Shown one piece after another: positions 34,223 to 42,551 of a stretch of 64,000 bases of DNA (positions are counted from its first letter, which is position 1; every line of letters begins with the position of its first letter). Position numbers and translations under genes: made by a program. Source of the DNA: Martelella lutilitoris (lineage in GTDB: Bacteria > Pseudomonadota > Alphaproteobacteria > Rhizobiales > Rhizobiaceae); NCBI RefSeq assembly GCF_005924265.1, contig NZ_VCLB01000004.1:248001-312000 (forward strand), given 5' to 3'. The notes below the pieces were generated by a model, which was not told the DNA's origin, ran no database searches, and saw only the letters and a program-made list of their open reading frames with translations.

Positions 34223-35998
34223 TCAAATCTCGTGAGACTGCAACCACATTTCCAGAAGCGCCACCTGCCACAGTTCCGAACCGCGCAGCGGCGTGATGTG
34301 GCCGATCGGATCGATGAACAGGTCATCGAGATAGGATTTGTTGAACAGGCCGCGCTCGCTGGAGACCTGGCTCGTCAGTGTATCACGAACCATGTCGAGA
34401 TACTCGCCCGAGATGTATTTGAGCTGCGGCACCGGGAAATAGCCCTTCTTGCGGTCGATCACCTCATGCGGCACGACGAGACGGGCGGCGTCCTTCAGCA
34501 CGCCCTTGCCGCCGTCATTGAGCTTGAATTCCGGCGGGATGGTGGCCGCCAGTTCGGCAAGCTCGTGATCGAGGAACGGCACGCGCGCCTCAAGCCCCCA
34601 GGCCATGGTCATGTTGTCGACGCGCTTGACCGGGTCGTCCACCAGCATCACCTGGCTGTCGAGGCGAAGCGCGCGGTCAACCGGGCCTTCCGCGCCCGGC
34701 GCCATCAGGTGGCTCTCGACAAAGGCGCGGCTGACGTCTTCTTCCGCCAGCCATTCCGGTGAAAGGTGACGCGACAACTTGGCATGATCGCGGTCGAAGA
34801 AGCCCTTGGCATAATCGCCGACGACATCGTTGGAATTTTCAAGCGGCGGATACCAGTGGTAGCCGGCAAAGATCTCGTCCGCGCCCTGGCCGGACTGCAC
34901 AACCTTGATGTGCTTGGACACTTCGCGCGACAGCAGGAAAAAGCCGATATTGTCGTAGGAGACCATCGGTTCCGACATGGCGTTGATCGTGTCCGGCAGC
35001 GCGCTCATCAGCTCCGAGGAGGGCACGAAGATCTTGTGGTGATCCGTGCCGAAGCGTTCGGCGACGAGATCGGAATAGCTGAACTCGTCGCCCTTCTCGC
35101 CATTGGCTTCCTCAAAGCCGATGGAGAAGGTCATCAGGTCCTTCTGGCCTTCCTCGGCCAGAAGCCCGGTGATGATCGAGGAATCGACGCCGCCGGACAA
35201 GAGCACGCCGACGGGCACGTCGGCCACCATGCGGCGACGAACGGCGGTGCGCAGCGCCTCCAGCACCCGGTCGCGCCATTCCTCGCGCGACAGGCCGGCG
35301 GTCGCGGGATCACGTTCATGCGGCGGCGCCCAGTAGCGGATGTCCTCGAAGGAGCCATCCGGCTCGTAGCAGCGAGTCGTCGCCGGCGGCAGCTTGCGCA
35401 CGCCCTTCAGGATCGTGTGCGGCGGCGGCACAACGGCGTGGAAACTCATGTAATGATGCAGCGCCACCGGATCGACGGACTTGTCGACGCCCCCGCCGCG
35501 CAGAAGTGCGGGAAGTGTGGAGGCGAAGCGGATATTCTTGCCGCTTGTCGTGTAATAGAGCGGCTTGATGCCGAACCGGTCGCGCGCGAGCATGGCCTTG
35601 CCGCTGTCACGCTCGATGACGGCAAAGGCGAACATGCCATGGAAATGCTTGACGCAATCGCGGCCCCAGGCGTGATAGGCCTTGAGAATGACTTCCGTGT
35701 CGCCGGTGGAGAAGAAACGGTAGCCCTTTTCCTCCAGCGTCTTGCGCAGCTCCGGATAGTTGTAGATGCAGCCGTTGAACACGATCGTCAGACCGAGTTC
35801 AGGATCGGTCATCGGTTGGGCAGCCTTCTCGGAGAGGTCGATGATCTTCAGGCGGCGATGGCCGAAGGCATAATTGCCGCGGCCGAGAATGCCGCTGCCA
35901 TCCGGCCCGCGCGGGGCAAGCGCCGCTGTAATGCGGGCGACGGCCTCGGCATCCGCAAGCGTTCCGTCAAATCTGATTTCTCCGGCAATACCACACAT
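34223..35998 (-). CDS. asnO: N-acetylglutaminylglutamine amidotransferase (AsnB-like)
   Basis: A 591-aa class II glutamine amidotransferase with an asparagine-synthetase domain. The N-terminal nucleophile Cys2 (MCGIAGEIRF) fixes the start at 35998. Glutaminase motifs include RGPDG and GHRRLKIIDLS. The synthetase P-loop is VLLSGGVDSS near residue 265, and the ammonia from glutamine is used to amidate the dipeptide. It is the first gene of the NAGGN operon, divergent from a marR gene across a region with a 44-bp palindrome. NAGGN is accumulated under high osmolarity, so osmotic induction is expected. Confidence 0.93.
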   Translation of the reverse strand: MCGIAGEIRFDGTLADAEAVARITAALAPRGPDGSGILGRGNYAFGHRRLKIIDLSEKAAQPMTDPELGLTIVFNGCIYNYPELRKTLEEKGYRFFSTGDTEVILKAYHAWGRDCVKHFHGMFAFAVIERDSGKAMLARDRFGIKPLYYTTSGKNIRFASTLPALLRGGGVDKSVDPVALHHYMSFHAVVPPPHTILKGVRKLPPATTRCYEPDGSFEDIRYWAPPHERDPATAGLSREEWRDRVLEALRTAVRRRMVADVPVGVLLSGGVDSSIITGLLAEEGQKDLMTFSIGFEEANGEKGDEFSYSDLVAERFGTDHHKIFVPSSELMSALPDTINAMSEPMVSYDNIGFFLLSREVSKHIKVVQSGQGADEIFAGYHWYPPLENSNDVVGDYAKGFFDRDHAKLSRHLSPEWLAEEDVSRAFVESHLMAPGAEGPVDRALRLDSQVMLVDDPVKRVDNMTMAWGLEARVPFLDHELAELAATIPPEFKLNDGGKGVLKDAARLVVPHEVIDRKKGYFPVPQLKYISGEYLDMVRDTLTSQVSSERGLFNKSYLDDLFIDPIGHITPLRGSELWQVALLEMWLQSHEI

Positions 35999-36157
35999 GT
36001 TCTGGCCGATCGCTCCTGTCCTTGGCGCCAGGCCTGAGAAGCAAGGGAGGTCTCCACAGAACAGGCGCATATTCGATTTTCTCGTCGCCGCCTGCGGTCA
36101 GGCCGCGCGGCGAAATTGCGTTACGGGCGGGAGCCCGCATTTCTGGGTTGCTAATTG

Positions 36158-36201
36158 ATTACAACAGAAATCATTTGAGTTCAAATGATTTCTGTTGTAA
36201 T
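36158..36201. promoter_or_regulatory. 44-bp perfect palindrome between asnO and marR
   Basis: Left arm 36158-36178 and right arm 36181-36201 are 21-bp perfect inverted repeats around GT. The inner half-site reads ATCATTTGA-GT-TCAAATGAT and the outer part ACAACAGAA/TTCTGTTGT. It ends 11 bp before the marR ATG and lies 160 bp upstream of asnO. Length and perfection are well beyond chance. It is probably an operator bound by two MarR dimers, controlling both divergent transcripts. Confidence 0.75.
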
Positions 36202-36212
36202 TGACTGATCGC

Positions 36213-36695
36213 ATGAAGGACGAGGATCTGACATCGAAAAACGCCGAAGCCGTGATGAAGGCCATCCGCCGTATCGCGCATGCGATCGACATCCGCTCGA
36301 AACGCATCGGTCGCGAGACGGGACTGACCATTCCGCAGATCGTCGTGCTGCAGGCCGTTGCCGACCAGGGCGCGCTGACCACGGCGGCAATCTCGAAACA
36401 GGCCGACCTCAGTCCGGCGACGACAGTCACCATTCTCGACAAGCTGGAGGCCAAGGGGCTGATCGAGCGCAAGCGCTCTTCGTCTGACCGGCGCAAGGTG
36501 CAGGCTGTGCTGACAGATGCGGGCTCGAAGACGCTCGCGGCCACGCCGTCGCTTTTTGCCGACGGCTTCGCCGCGGAATTTTCCGCCTTTGATCGCAACG
36601 AGCAGTTTTCCATCGTCACCTCGTTCAGACGCGTGGCCGATCTTCTCGATGTGGAAGAGACGACCAAGCCAGAGAGCGGGTTCTCCGAGCCCTGA
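36213..36695 (+). CDS. MarR-family transcriptional regulator next to the NAGGN genes
   Basis: A 160-aa winged-helix regulator. The DNA-binding region is about residues 50-105 (LTTAAISKQADLSPATTVTILDKLEAKGLIERKRSSSDRRKVQAVLT with an intact wing DRR). MarR proteins of the EctR/CosR branch control compatible-solute genes such as the ectoine operon, and this gene's divergence from asnO suggests an equivalent role for NAGGN. The ATG at 36213 is used; a TTG at 36201 lies inside the palindrome and is less likely. The gene is presumably autoregulated through that palindrome. The effector is unknown. Confidence 0.88.
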   Translation: MKDEDLTSKNAEAVMKAIRRIAHAIDIRSKRIGRETGLTIPQIVVLQAVADQGALTTAAISKQADLSPATTVTILDKLEAKGLIERKRSSSDRRKVQAVLTDAGSKTLAATPSLFADGFAAEFSAFDRNEQFSIVTSFRRVADLLDVEETTKPESGFSEP

Positions 36696-36708
36696 GTCAA
36701 ACACGGTC

Positions 36709-36981
36709 TCAGTGGCTTCGAAGAGCGTCGATAAGCTCGCCCTTGTCCATCTTCGAGCGGCCTTCGATGCCGATCTCCTGCGCGCGGTCGTAAAGCTCCT
36801 CGCGCGTCCATTCTTCGTAAGGCTCTGACTTGCCGCCCTTTTTCGACGGGTTCATGCGGCTGTTGGCCTTGGCGTTGGCAATACGCGCGGCCTTTTCCTT
36901 CGAGGCCCCGTCATCGCGCAGGGCCTGATAGGTTTCCTCGTCCTTGATCGATGGGCGCTGGTCTTGCGACGTTCTGGGCAT
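36709..36981 (-). CDS. Small Rho-N/SAP-like domain protein
   Basis: A 90-aa basic protein of the type annotated Rho termination factor N-terminal domain-like. The N-terminal part (SIKDEETYQALRDDGASKEKAARIANA) is the plasmid-stabilisation-like motif seen in such small stress proteins. The C-terminal 40 residues (YEEWTREELYDRAQEIGIEGRSKMDKGELIDALR) form the Rho-N/LEM-like helix-extended fold, used for nucleic-acid binding. GGAGG precedes the ATG. Homologues occur in many rhizobia as stress-induced small proteins of unknown role. Confidence 0.8.
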   Translation of the reverse strand: MPRTSQDQRPSIKDEETYQALRDDGASKEKAARIANAKANSRMNPSKKGGKSEPYEEWTREELYDRAQEIGIEGRSKMDKGELIDALRSH

Positions 36982-37068
36982 TGTCCTGATCCTCCGTTCG
37001 AACCGTTTTCGAAACGCCGCAAACGGCCGGAAGGTTCCCGGAATTCAACGGATAGACGCCCCCGCGCC

Positions 37069-37177
37069 TAGAGCGCCGTGCGTCCTTTCGGACGCACAAA
37101 GGACGCTCTAACTTATTGAATCTACGCATCGTTCTTTTCGAAAATCGATTCCGATTTTCGAGCCGATGCGCTAGCGC
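37069..37177 (+). repeat. Compound palindromic repeat, copy 2 (full)
   Basis: Part one (37069-37110) repeats the TAGAGCG/CGCTCTA and GTGCGTCC/GGACGCAC nested stems of copy 1. A linker TTATTGAATCTACGCATCG follows, then part two: CGAAAATCG/CGATTTTCG within CGCATCG/CGATGCG, ending in CTAGCGC. The last bases overlap the stop codon of the leftward gene at 37171. Both parts fold into long hairpins. Confidence 0.88.
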
Positions 37178-37425
37178 TTCGATCGCGCCTCGGCGCCCTC
37201 GACGATGGCCCGGATGGTGTCGGCAACGCGGTACTGGAAGGCAAAGGAGCTGTCGGGATCAAAGCCCGGGTCCTCCTCCTGCCCCTTGACGGTCAACAGC
37301 CCATCGAGCGCGGCGCGGAACACCGCCCGGTTCTCGCCTTCAGGAAGGGCGGCGGCGAGCGCGATCAACACTTCCTGATGCGCGGCAATCTGCGCTTCGA
37401 GCCTTTCAAGACGTTCTTCCGACAT
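37171..37425 (-). CDS. Hypothetical small protein
   Basis: An 84-aa acidic protein without a recognised family. A helical N-terminus (MSEERLERLEAQIAAHQEVLIALAAAL) is coiled-coil-like. The middle (EDPGFDPDSSFAFQYRVADTIRAIVEGA) resembles a short regulatory or packing motif. AGAGGA precedes the ATG at good spacing. Its stop codon lies in the edge of the compound repeat, which may act as its terminator. Confidence 0.65.
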   Translation of the reverse strand: MSEERLERLEAQIAAHQEVLIALAAALPEGENRAVFRAALDGLLTVKGQEEDPGFDPDSSFAFQYRVADTIRAIVEGAEARSKR

Positions 37426-37574
37426 GTTGTCCTCTCAAGCTTGTCCTTTTCATAAACAGGGCACAGGCGGCGTGATAAATCAATGGCGTCGGCGATGATG
37501 CGGATTGCGGGAACCGGAGAGCAGCCCGTGGCGTTTGAACCGAAATGCACCCTCGATTGCGGCAGGAGTTTTTC

Positions 37575-38180
37575 TTGGAACAAGCCGATACGGCCGAGCA
37601 TGAATTCCGTTCCCTGACGGAAATTGTCGAACGCACCGTCGAAGAGACCGGAGGCGGCACCGTCTCCGTCGAACACTTGATGCGTTCTTTCGGCCACGCC
37701 TCTTTCATTCCGCTTCTCATCCTGCCGGCGCTGATCCTGATCACGCCGCTCAGCGGCGTGCCGGGGCTTTCCACCGTCTGCGGCCTGATCATCATGCTGA
37801 TCGCGGGCCAGCGGCTTGTCGGCCACAGGCAGATCTGGCTGCCCGGCTGGATCCGCAGCAGGACGATGAAGAGCGCCAGACTTCATGCCGGGCTGGAAAA
37901 GATCCTGCCGTTTACCCGCTTCGTCGACCGCATCAGCCGCAAACGAATGACCTTCCTGTTCAGGCCGCCGCTGGTGCTGTTGCTGCCGCTTGCCTGCACG
38001 CTCTTCGGCGCGGTGATGCCGTTGATGGAGATCGTTCCGTTCTCGTCATCGCTGATCGGCGTGGCGGTGACGCTGATCGCCTTTTCGATGCTGACCCGCG
38101 ACGGCCTGTTTGCGCTGCTGGCGCTTGCGCCCGTGGGGCTTGTCATCTGGGCTGTCACCAGCGTGTTGACATCGCTCTGA
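37575..38180 (+). CDS. ExoD-family exopolysaccharide-synthesis membrane protein
   Basis: A 201-aa inner-membrane protein of the ExoD family. The cytoplasmic N-terminus ends in VSVEHLMRSFGHASFIPLLILPALILITPLSGVPG, the conserved entry to the first membrane region. A second hydrophobic stretch starts LLLPLACTLFGAVMPLMEIVPFSSS, and the C-terminus is also hydrophobic. ExoD was found in rhizobial exopolysaccharide production and alkaline tolerance; its biochemical role is unknown. The TTG at 37575 has AGGAG six bases upstream and is chosen. An in-frame ATG at 37545 lacks a ribosome binding site and would add 10 residues. Confidence 0.82.
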   Translation: MEQADTAEHEFRSLTEIVERTVEETGGGTVSVEHLMRSFGHASFIPLLILPALILITPLSGVPGLSTVCGLIIMLIAGQRLVGHRQIWLPGWIRSRTMKSARLHAGLEKILPFTRFVDRISRKRMTFLFRPPLVLLLPLACTLFGAVMPLMEIVPFSSSLIGVAVTLIAFSMLTRDGLFALLALAPVGLVIWAVTSVLTSL

Positions 38181-38199
38181 CGGACCGCAGGAAGAAAGG

Positions 38200-38658
38200 T
38201 CAGACGGCCACCCAACTCTGGTCGACAACCGCTTCCATCGCCACATAGCTCGTCGTCCAGCTGACATAGGGCAGCTCGGAAATCTCTTCCGCCATGATCC
38301 GGCGGAAATGTTCCATGTCGCGCGAGCGGACCTTGATCTGGTAATCGAAGCCACCCGCGATCAGGTAGCATTCCTCGATTTCCGGGATCTGCCGCACCGC
38401 CTCGTTGAACTGCTGCAACGCCTTTTGCCGGGTGTCGCTGACCTTTACCGTGACATAGGTGACATGGGTAAGCCCGAGCTTGATCGGCGACAGCATGGCG
38501 CGGTACCCCCTGATCAGGCCCATATCCTCCATCTGGCGAACCCTGAGCGCGACGGGGGTCTTCGACAGGCCGACCTTGCGCGCCAGATCCGTCATGGAGA
38601 TGCGCGCGTCGACGACCAGTTCCTCGAGGATTTTCCGGTTGATGGGATCGATTTCCAT
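38200..38658 (-). CDS. putR: Lrp/AsnC-family proline regulator PutR
   Basis: A 152-aa Lrp/AsnC protein. An N-terminal helix-turn-helix (about residues 5-55: MTDLARKVGLSKTPVALRVRQME) is joined to a RAM ligand-binding domain (about 65-145). Its divergence from putA, 113 bp apart, is the arrangement of PutR in Agrobacterium and other alphaproteobacteria. There the protein activates putA in response to proline. The short AT-rich intergenic region presumably holds its site. Confidence 0.9.
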   Translation of the reverse strand: MEIDPINRKILEELVVDARISMTDLARKVGLSKTPVALRVRQMEDMGLIRGYRAMLSPIKLGLTHVTYVTVKVSDTRQKALQQFNEAVRQIPEIEECYLIAGGFDYQIKVRSRDMEHFRRIMAEEISELPYVSWTTSYVAMEAVVDQSWVAV

Positions 38659-38771
38659 CGGCTGACCCTGGTTTTCATTGTTTTTTGTTACGAATGGCTA
38701 AATAAATAACGAAAACTGGTCGCATCGTCCACGCAATTGACGTTAGTCTGGCAAAAAACGAGGAGCAGAAT

Positions 38772-41700
38772 TTGGCCGACAATCCCTTCCCAGCGCTCGG
38801 TTTTGAGCAGAAATTTGCCCCCGATGCCCCGCTTCTCAAAGCCTTGAGCGAACGGGCGGACATCACCCCGGACGAACGCAAGGCGATCAGCAAGCGGGCC
38901 GCCGATCTTGTCCGGCGCATCCGTTCGGAAAGCAAGCCGACGCTGATGGAGCATTTCCTGGCCGAATACGGGCTTTCAACGCGCGAAGGCGTGGCGCTGA
39001 TGTGCCTGGCCGAAGCCATGCTGCGCGTGCCGGACAAGTTCACCATCGACGCGCTGATCGAGGACAAGATCGCGCCGTCGGAATGGAACAACCATCTTGG
39101 CACGGCCGCCTCCTCGCTCGTCAATGCCTCCACCTGGGCGCTGATGCTGACCGGCAAGGTGCTGGATGACCGCAACGACCCCGGCATTGCCAACACGCTG
39201 CACGGTCTTGTACGGCGCATGGGCGAGCCGGTGATCCGCACCGCCGTCCTGCGCGCAATGAAGGAGATGGGCCGGCAGTTCGTGCTCGGCGAAACCATCG
39301 AGGACGCATTGAAACGCGGCGACAGCCGCATGAAGCAGGGCTTCACCTATTCCTTCGACATGCTCGGCGAGGCGGCGATGACCGCTGACGACGCCGCGCG
39401 CTACGACCGCCACTACGCAAACGCGATCAAGGCGATCGGCAAGGCTGCGGTCCACGAGAAGATCGTCGACAACCCCGGCATCTCGATCAAGCTTTCCGCC
39501 CTTCATCCGCGTTATGAAGTGGCCAAGGAAGAGCGCGTGATGGACGAGCTGGTGCCGATCGTCAAGCGCCTTTCCGTACAGGCAAAGGACGCCGGCATCG
39601 CGCTGCATATCGATGCCGAGGAGCAAGCGCGCCTTGCGCTTTCCTTCAAGGTGATCGACGCGGTGATGGCCGATCCGGCGCTCGACGGCTGGGACGGTTT
39701 CGGCGTCGTCGTCCAGGCCTATGGAAAGCGCGCCGATGCCGCCCTTGATGCGCTTTATGACATGGCGACGCGCTATGACCGCAAGATCAATGTCCGCTTG
39801 GTGAAGGGCGCCTACTGGGACACGGAAATGAAGCTTGCCCAGGTCAACGGCATGCCGGATTTTCCGCTCTATTCCACCAAGGCGGCGACAGATGTGGCCT
39901 ATCTCTGCCTGGCGCGGAAGCTGTTTTCGCTCGGCGACCGCATATTCCCGCAATTTGCCTCGCACAATGCCCATACGATTGCCGCCGTTCTGGAACTGGC
40001 CGATGGTCGACCTTACGAGTTTCAGCGGCTTCACGGCATGGGCGAGCGACTGCATGACATCGTCAAGAAGGAGACCGGTGGTCACTGCCGCATCTACGCC
40101 CCCGTCGGCGCCCATCGCGATCTGCTGGCCTATCTGGTGCGCCGCCTGCTGGAAAACGGCGCCAACTCCTCCTTCGTTCACCAGATCGTCGACACCAGCA
40201 TTGCGCCGGAAACCGTCGCCAGCGATCCCTTCGAGGCCGTCAAGACAGCAAAGCCGCCGGCGGCGCTGAAGAAGCCGGCCGATATCTTCGGCGAGGGCCG
40301 GCTAGCGGCGAAGGGCTGGGACACGACGGCGGACGATGTGCTGGCTGCCATCGAGAAAGCGCGCGACGTCCCGCTTCCCGACGGCAAGCCGCTGACGGTT
40401 TCAGAACCGACCGGTACAACCAGAGCCGTTACCAACCCGGCAACGGGCGAGACAATCGGCACGGTGCTGGAGGCCGACGAGGCAACCGTTGCCCGCGCCT
40501 TCGATGACGCCGCCACCTGGGATGCGCCGGCATCCGAGCGCGCCGCCGTGCTGCGCAAGGCCGCCGATCTCTATGAGGCAAATTACGGCGTGTTGTTCGC
40601 GCTTCTGGCGCGCGAAGCCGGCAAGACCATCGCCGATGCCATCGGCGAGGTGCGCGAGGCCGTCGACTTCCTGCGCTACTATGCCCGCGAGGGCGAGAAC
40701 ACGGTGCGGGCGCCGCGCGGCATCATCGCCGCCATCAGCCCGTGGAACTTCCCGCTGGCGATCTTCACCGGCCAGATTTCGGCCGCCCTGATGGCCGGCA
40801 ATGGCGTGCTCTGCAAGCCCGCGGAACAGACGCAGATGATCGCCCACAAGGCCGTCGAGCTCCTGCATGAGGCGGGCGTGCCGAACTCGGCCCTCCAGCT
40901 TCTGACCGGCGACGGCCCGACCGTTGGCGCGGCGCTGACAGCCGACAAACGCGTTTCCGGCGCTGTCTTCACCGGCTCGATCGATACGGCCAAGCTGATC
41001 GAGAAATCGATTGCCGAGAACCTTGCGCCCGGCACGCCGCTGATCGCCGAGACCGGCGGGCTCAACGCCATGATCGTCGACAGCACGGCGCTTCCCGAAC
41101 AGGCCGTGCGCGACATCGTTGCCTCCGCCTTCCAGTCGGCCGGCCAGCGCTGCTCGGCGCTGCGTTGCCTCTACATTCAGGAAGACACTGCCGAGCATCT
41201 GATCGCGATGATCAAGGGCGCGATGGACGAGCTTGCCGTGGGCGATCCCTGGCTGTTTTCAACCGATGTCGGCCCGGTGATCGACGCCGAGGCCCGCGAC
41301 GGCATCGCTGCTTATCTCAAGGAAAAATCCGGCCGTATCATCCATCAATTGAAAGCGCCGGAAATCGGCACGTTCATTGCGCCGACCATGCTCAGGGTCA
41401 ATGGCATCGATGATCTGGAGCGCGAGATCTTCGGCCCGGTGCTGCATGTTGCGACCTACAAGGCGCGCGACCTGGAAAAGGTTGTCGAGAAGGTCAACGC
41501 CCGCGGCTACGGTCTCACCTTCGGCCTCCACACCCGCATTGATGACCGGGTGCAGGACGTGTCGGAAAGCATCCATGTCGGCAATATCTATGTGAACCGC
41601 AACCAGATCGGCGCGGTCGTCGGCTCGCAGCCCTTCGGCGGCGAGGGACTTTCCGGCACAGGTCCCAAGGCCGGCGGTCCCGACTATCTGCCGCGCTTCC

Positions 41701-42182
41701 TGACGCCCGAGTCCGGCCAGAGCGGGGGCGAGGACTGGACGGAGGATGCCGACATGAAACCGGTCGAGGCCATGCTGTCGGCGCTTGCCGAAGTAAAGCT
41801 CGGCGAGGAGCTGATGCCCGGCGTCACCGGCGAACTCAACCGGCTTGCCTTTTACAGCCGTCCGCCGCTTCTCTGCCTCGGTCCAGGCAAGGAAATCGCC
41901 GCAGCCCAGAAAGCCGCCGTCGAGGCGCTGGGCGGTCGCGCCGTTGCCGTCGACGGTCATGTCGATCCGGAGAGGCTGACGACGCTTGAGGGCTTTTCGG
42001 GTGCCTTGTGGTGGGGTGAAGAGCAGACAGCTCGCGCGTTTGCAAAGGCGCTTGCCAAACGCACCGGCCCGGTGCTGCCGCTGATCACCGCGATGCCGGA
42101 CAAGGCGCATGCGGCCTTCGAACGCCACCTCTGCGTCGACACCACGGCATCGGGCGGGAATGCGAGCCTTCTGGCTGGGTGA
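38772..42182 (+). CDS. putA: Bifunctional proline dehydrogenase / 1-pyrroline-5-carboxylate dehydrogenase PutA
   Basis: A 1136-aa enzyme that oxidises proline to glutamate at the membrane surface. The FAD-containing PRODH barrel (about residues 130-470) has NVRLVKGAYWDTEMK and FASHNAHTIAAV. The NAD-dependent P5C dehydrogenase domain (about 540-1000) has the catalytic region AETGGLN (E near 760) and GQRCSAL (C near 794). A C-terminal domain of about 120 residues follows. It lacks the N-terminal ribbon-helix-helix of E. coli PutA, consistent with external regulation by PutR. The start is TTG, with GAGGAGCAGAAT before it and the conserved ADNPFPAL following. Confidence 0.95.
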   Translation: MADNPFPALGFEQKFAPDAPLLKALSERADITPDERKAISKRAADLVRRIRSESKPTLMEHFLAEYGLSTREGVALMCLAEAMLRVPDKFTIDALIEDKIAPSEWNNHLGTAASSLVNASTWALMLTGKVLDDRNDPGIANTLHGLVRRMGEPVIRTAVLRAMKEMGRQFVLGETIEDALKRGDSRMKQGFTYSFDMLGEAAMTADDAARYDRHYANAIKAIGKAAVHEKIVDNPGISIKLSALHPRYEVAKEERVMDELVPIVKRLSVQAKDAGIALHIDAEEQARLALSFKVIDAVMADPALDGWDGFGVVVQAYGKRADAALDALYDMATRYDRKINVRLVKGAYWDTEMKLAQVNGMPDFPLYSTKAATDVAYLCLARKLFSLGDRIFPQFASHNAHTIAAVLELADGRPYEFQRLHGMGERLHDIVKKETGGHCRIYAPVGAHRDLLAYLVRRLLENGANSSFVHQIVDTSIAPETVASDPFEAVKTAKPPAALKKPADIFGEGRLAAKGWDTTADDVLAAIEKARDVPLPDGKPLTVSEPTGTTRAVTNPATGETIGTVLEADEATVARAFDDAATWDAPASERAAVLRKAADLYEANYGVLFALLAREAGKTIADAIGEVREAVDFLRYYAREGENTVRAPRGIIAAISPWNFPLAIFTGQISAALMAGNGVLCKPAEQTQMIAHKAVELLHEAGVPNSALQLLTGDGPTVGAALTADKRVSGAVFTGSIDTAKLIEKSIAENLAPGTPLIAETGGLNAMIVDSTALPEQAVRDIVASAFQSAGQRCSALRCLYIQEDTAEHLIAMIKGAMDELAVGDPWLFSTDVGPVIDAEARDGIAAYLKEKSGRIIHQLKAPEIGTFIAPTMLRVNGIDDLEREIFGPVLHVATYKARDLEKVVEKVNARGYGLTFGLHTRIDDRVQDVSESIHVGNIYVNRNQIGAVVGSQPFGGEGLSGTGPKAGGPDYLPRFLTPESGQSGGEDWTEDADMKPVEAMLSALAEVKLGEELMPGVTGELNRLAFYSRPPLLCLGPGKEIAAAQKAAVEALGGRAVAVDGHVDPERLTTLEGFSGALWWGEEQTARAFAKALAKRTGPVLPLITAMPDKAHAAFERHLCVDTTASGGNASLLAG

Positions 42183-42204
42183 GGGGTCAAAGGGCATGGG
42201 GAAG

Positions 42205-42309
42205 GCGCTAGCGCATCGGCTCGAAAATCGGAATCGATTTTCGAGCCGATGCGTAGATTCAATAAGTTAGAGCGTCCTTTGTGCGTCCTAAAGGACGCAC
42301 GGCGCTCTA
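42205..42309 (-). repeat. Compound palindromic repeat, copy 3 (full, inverted)
   Basis: An inverted copy of 37069-37177, running from GCGCTAGCGCATCGG through CGAAAATCG/CGATTTTCG to GCGCTCTA. The two parts and linker are conserved with a few substitutions, for example in the GTGCGTCC loop. Confidence 0.88.
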
Positions 42310-42335
42310 ATCCAGTCAACCCCTCCTCACCCTCC

Positions 42336-42485
42336 GCGTCATCCTCGGGCTTGACCCGAGGATCCAGGCTGCTTTCCGCATGACAGCAGGGGCCTTATGA
42401 CCTTTGGGGGCCGACAACGGCATCTGCAGACGCCTCTCGCGACCAAGATGATTGGGCCCTCGGGTCAAGCCCGAGGTTGACGCGC
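42336..42485. repeat. Paired GTCATCC-type palindromes (locus 3)
   Basis: A forward copy at about 42339-42369 (GTCATCCTCGGGCTTGACCC...) and an inverted copy at about 42457-42484 (CTCGGGTCAAGCCC...) face each other about 90 bp apart. Confidence 0.8.
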
Positions 42486-42551
42486 GTGGAGAGGGTGGAG
42501 ATCAACGAACAGCAGCGACCGCGGCAACACTTCCAACGGTAGGCCCTCCCC

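Larger units (their letters stand above)
42183..42551. other. Intergenic region, 369 bp, filled with repeats
   Basis: Between convergent putA and the creatininase-family gene. It contains the third copy of the compound repeat and a pair of GTCATCC-type palindromes. No gene is supported. Confidence 0.75.

Noticed and set aside
32491-34296. 601-codon frame antisense to ngg
   Set aside because: Same reason: the minus-strand ngg protein has clear GNAT and ATP-grasp motifs.
36201-36212. TTG start for the MarR gene
   Set aside because: It falls at the last base of the 44-bp palindrome and adds only four residues; the ATG at 36213 is simpler.
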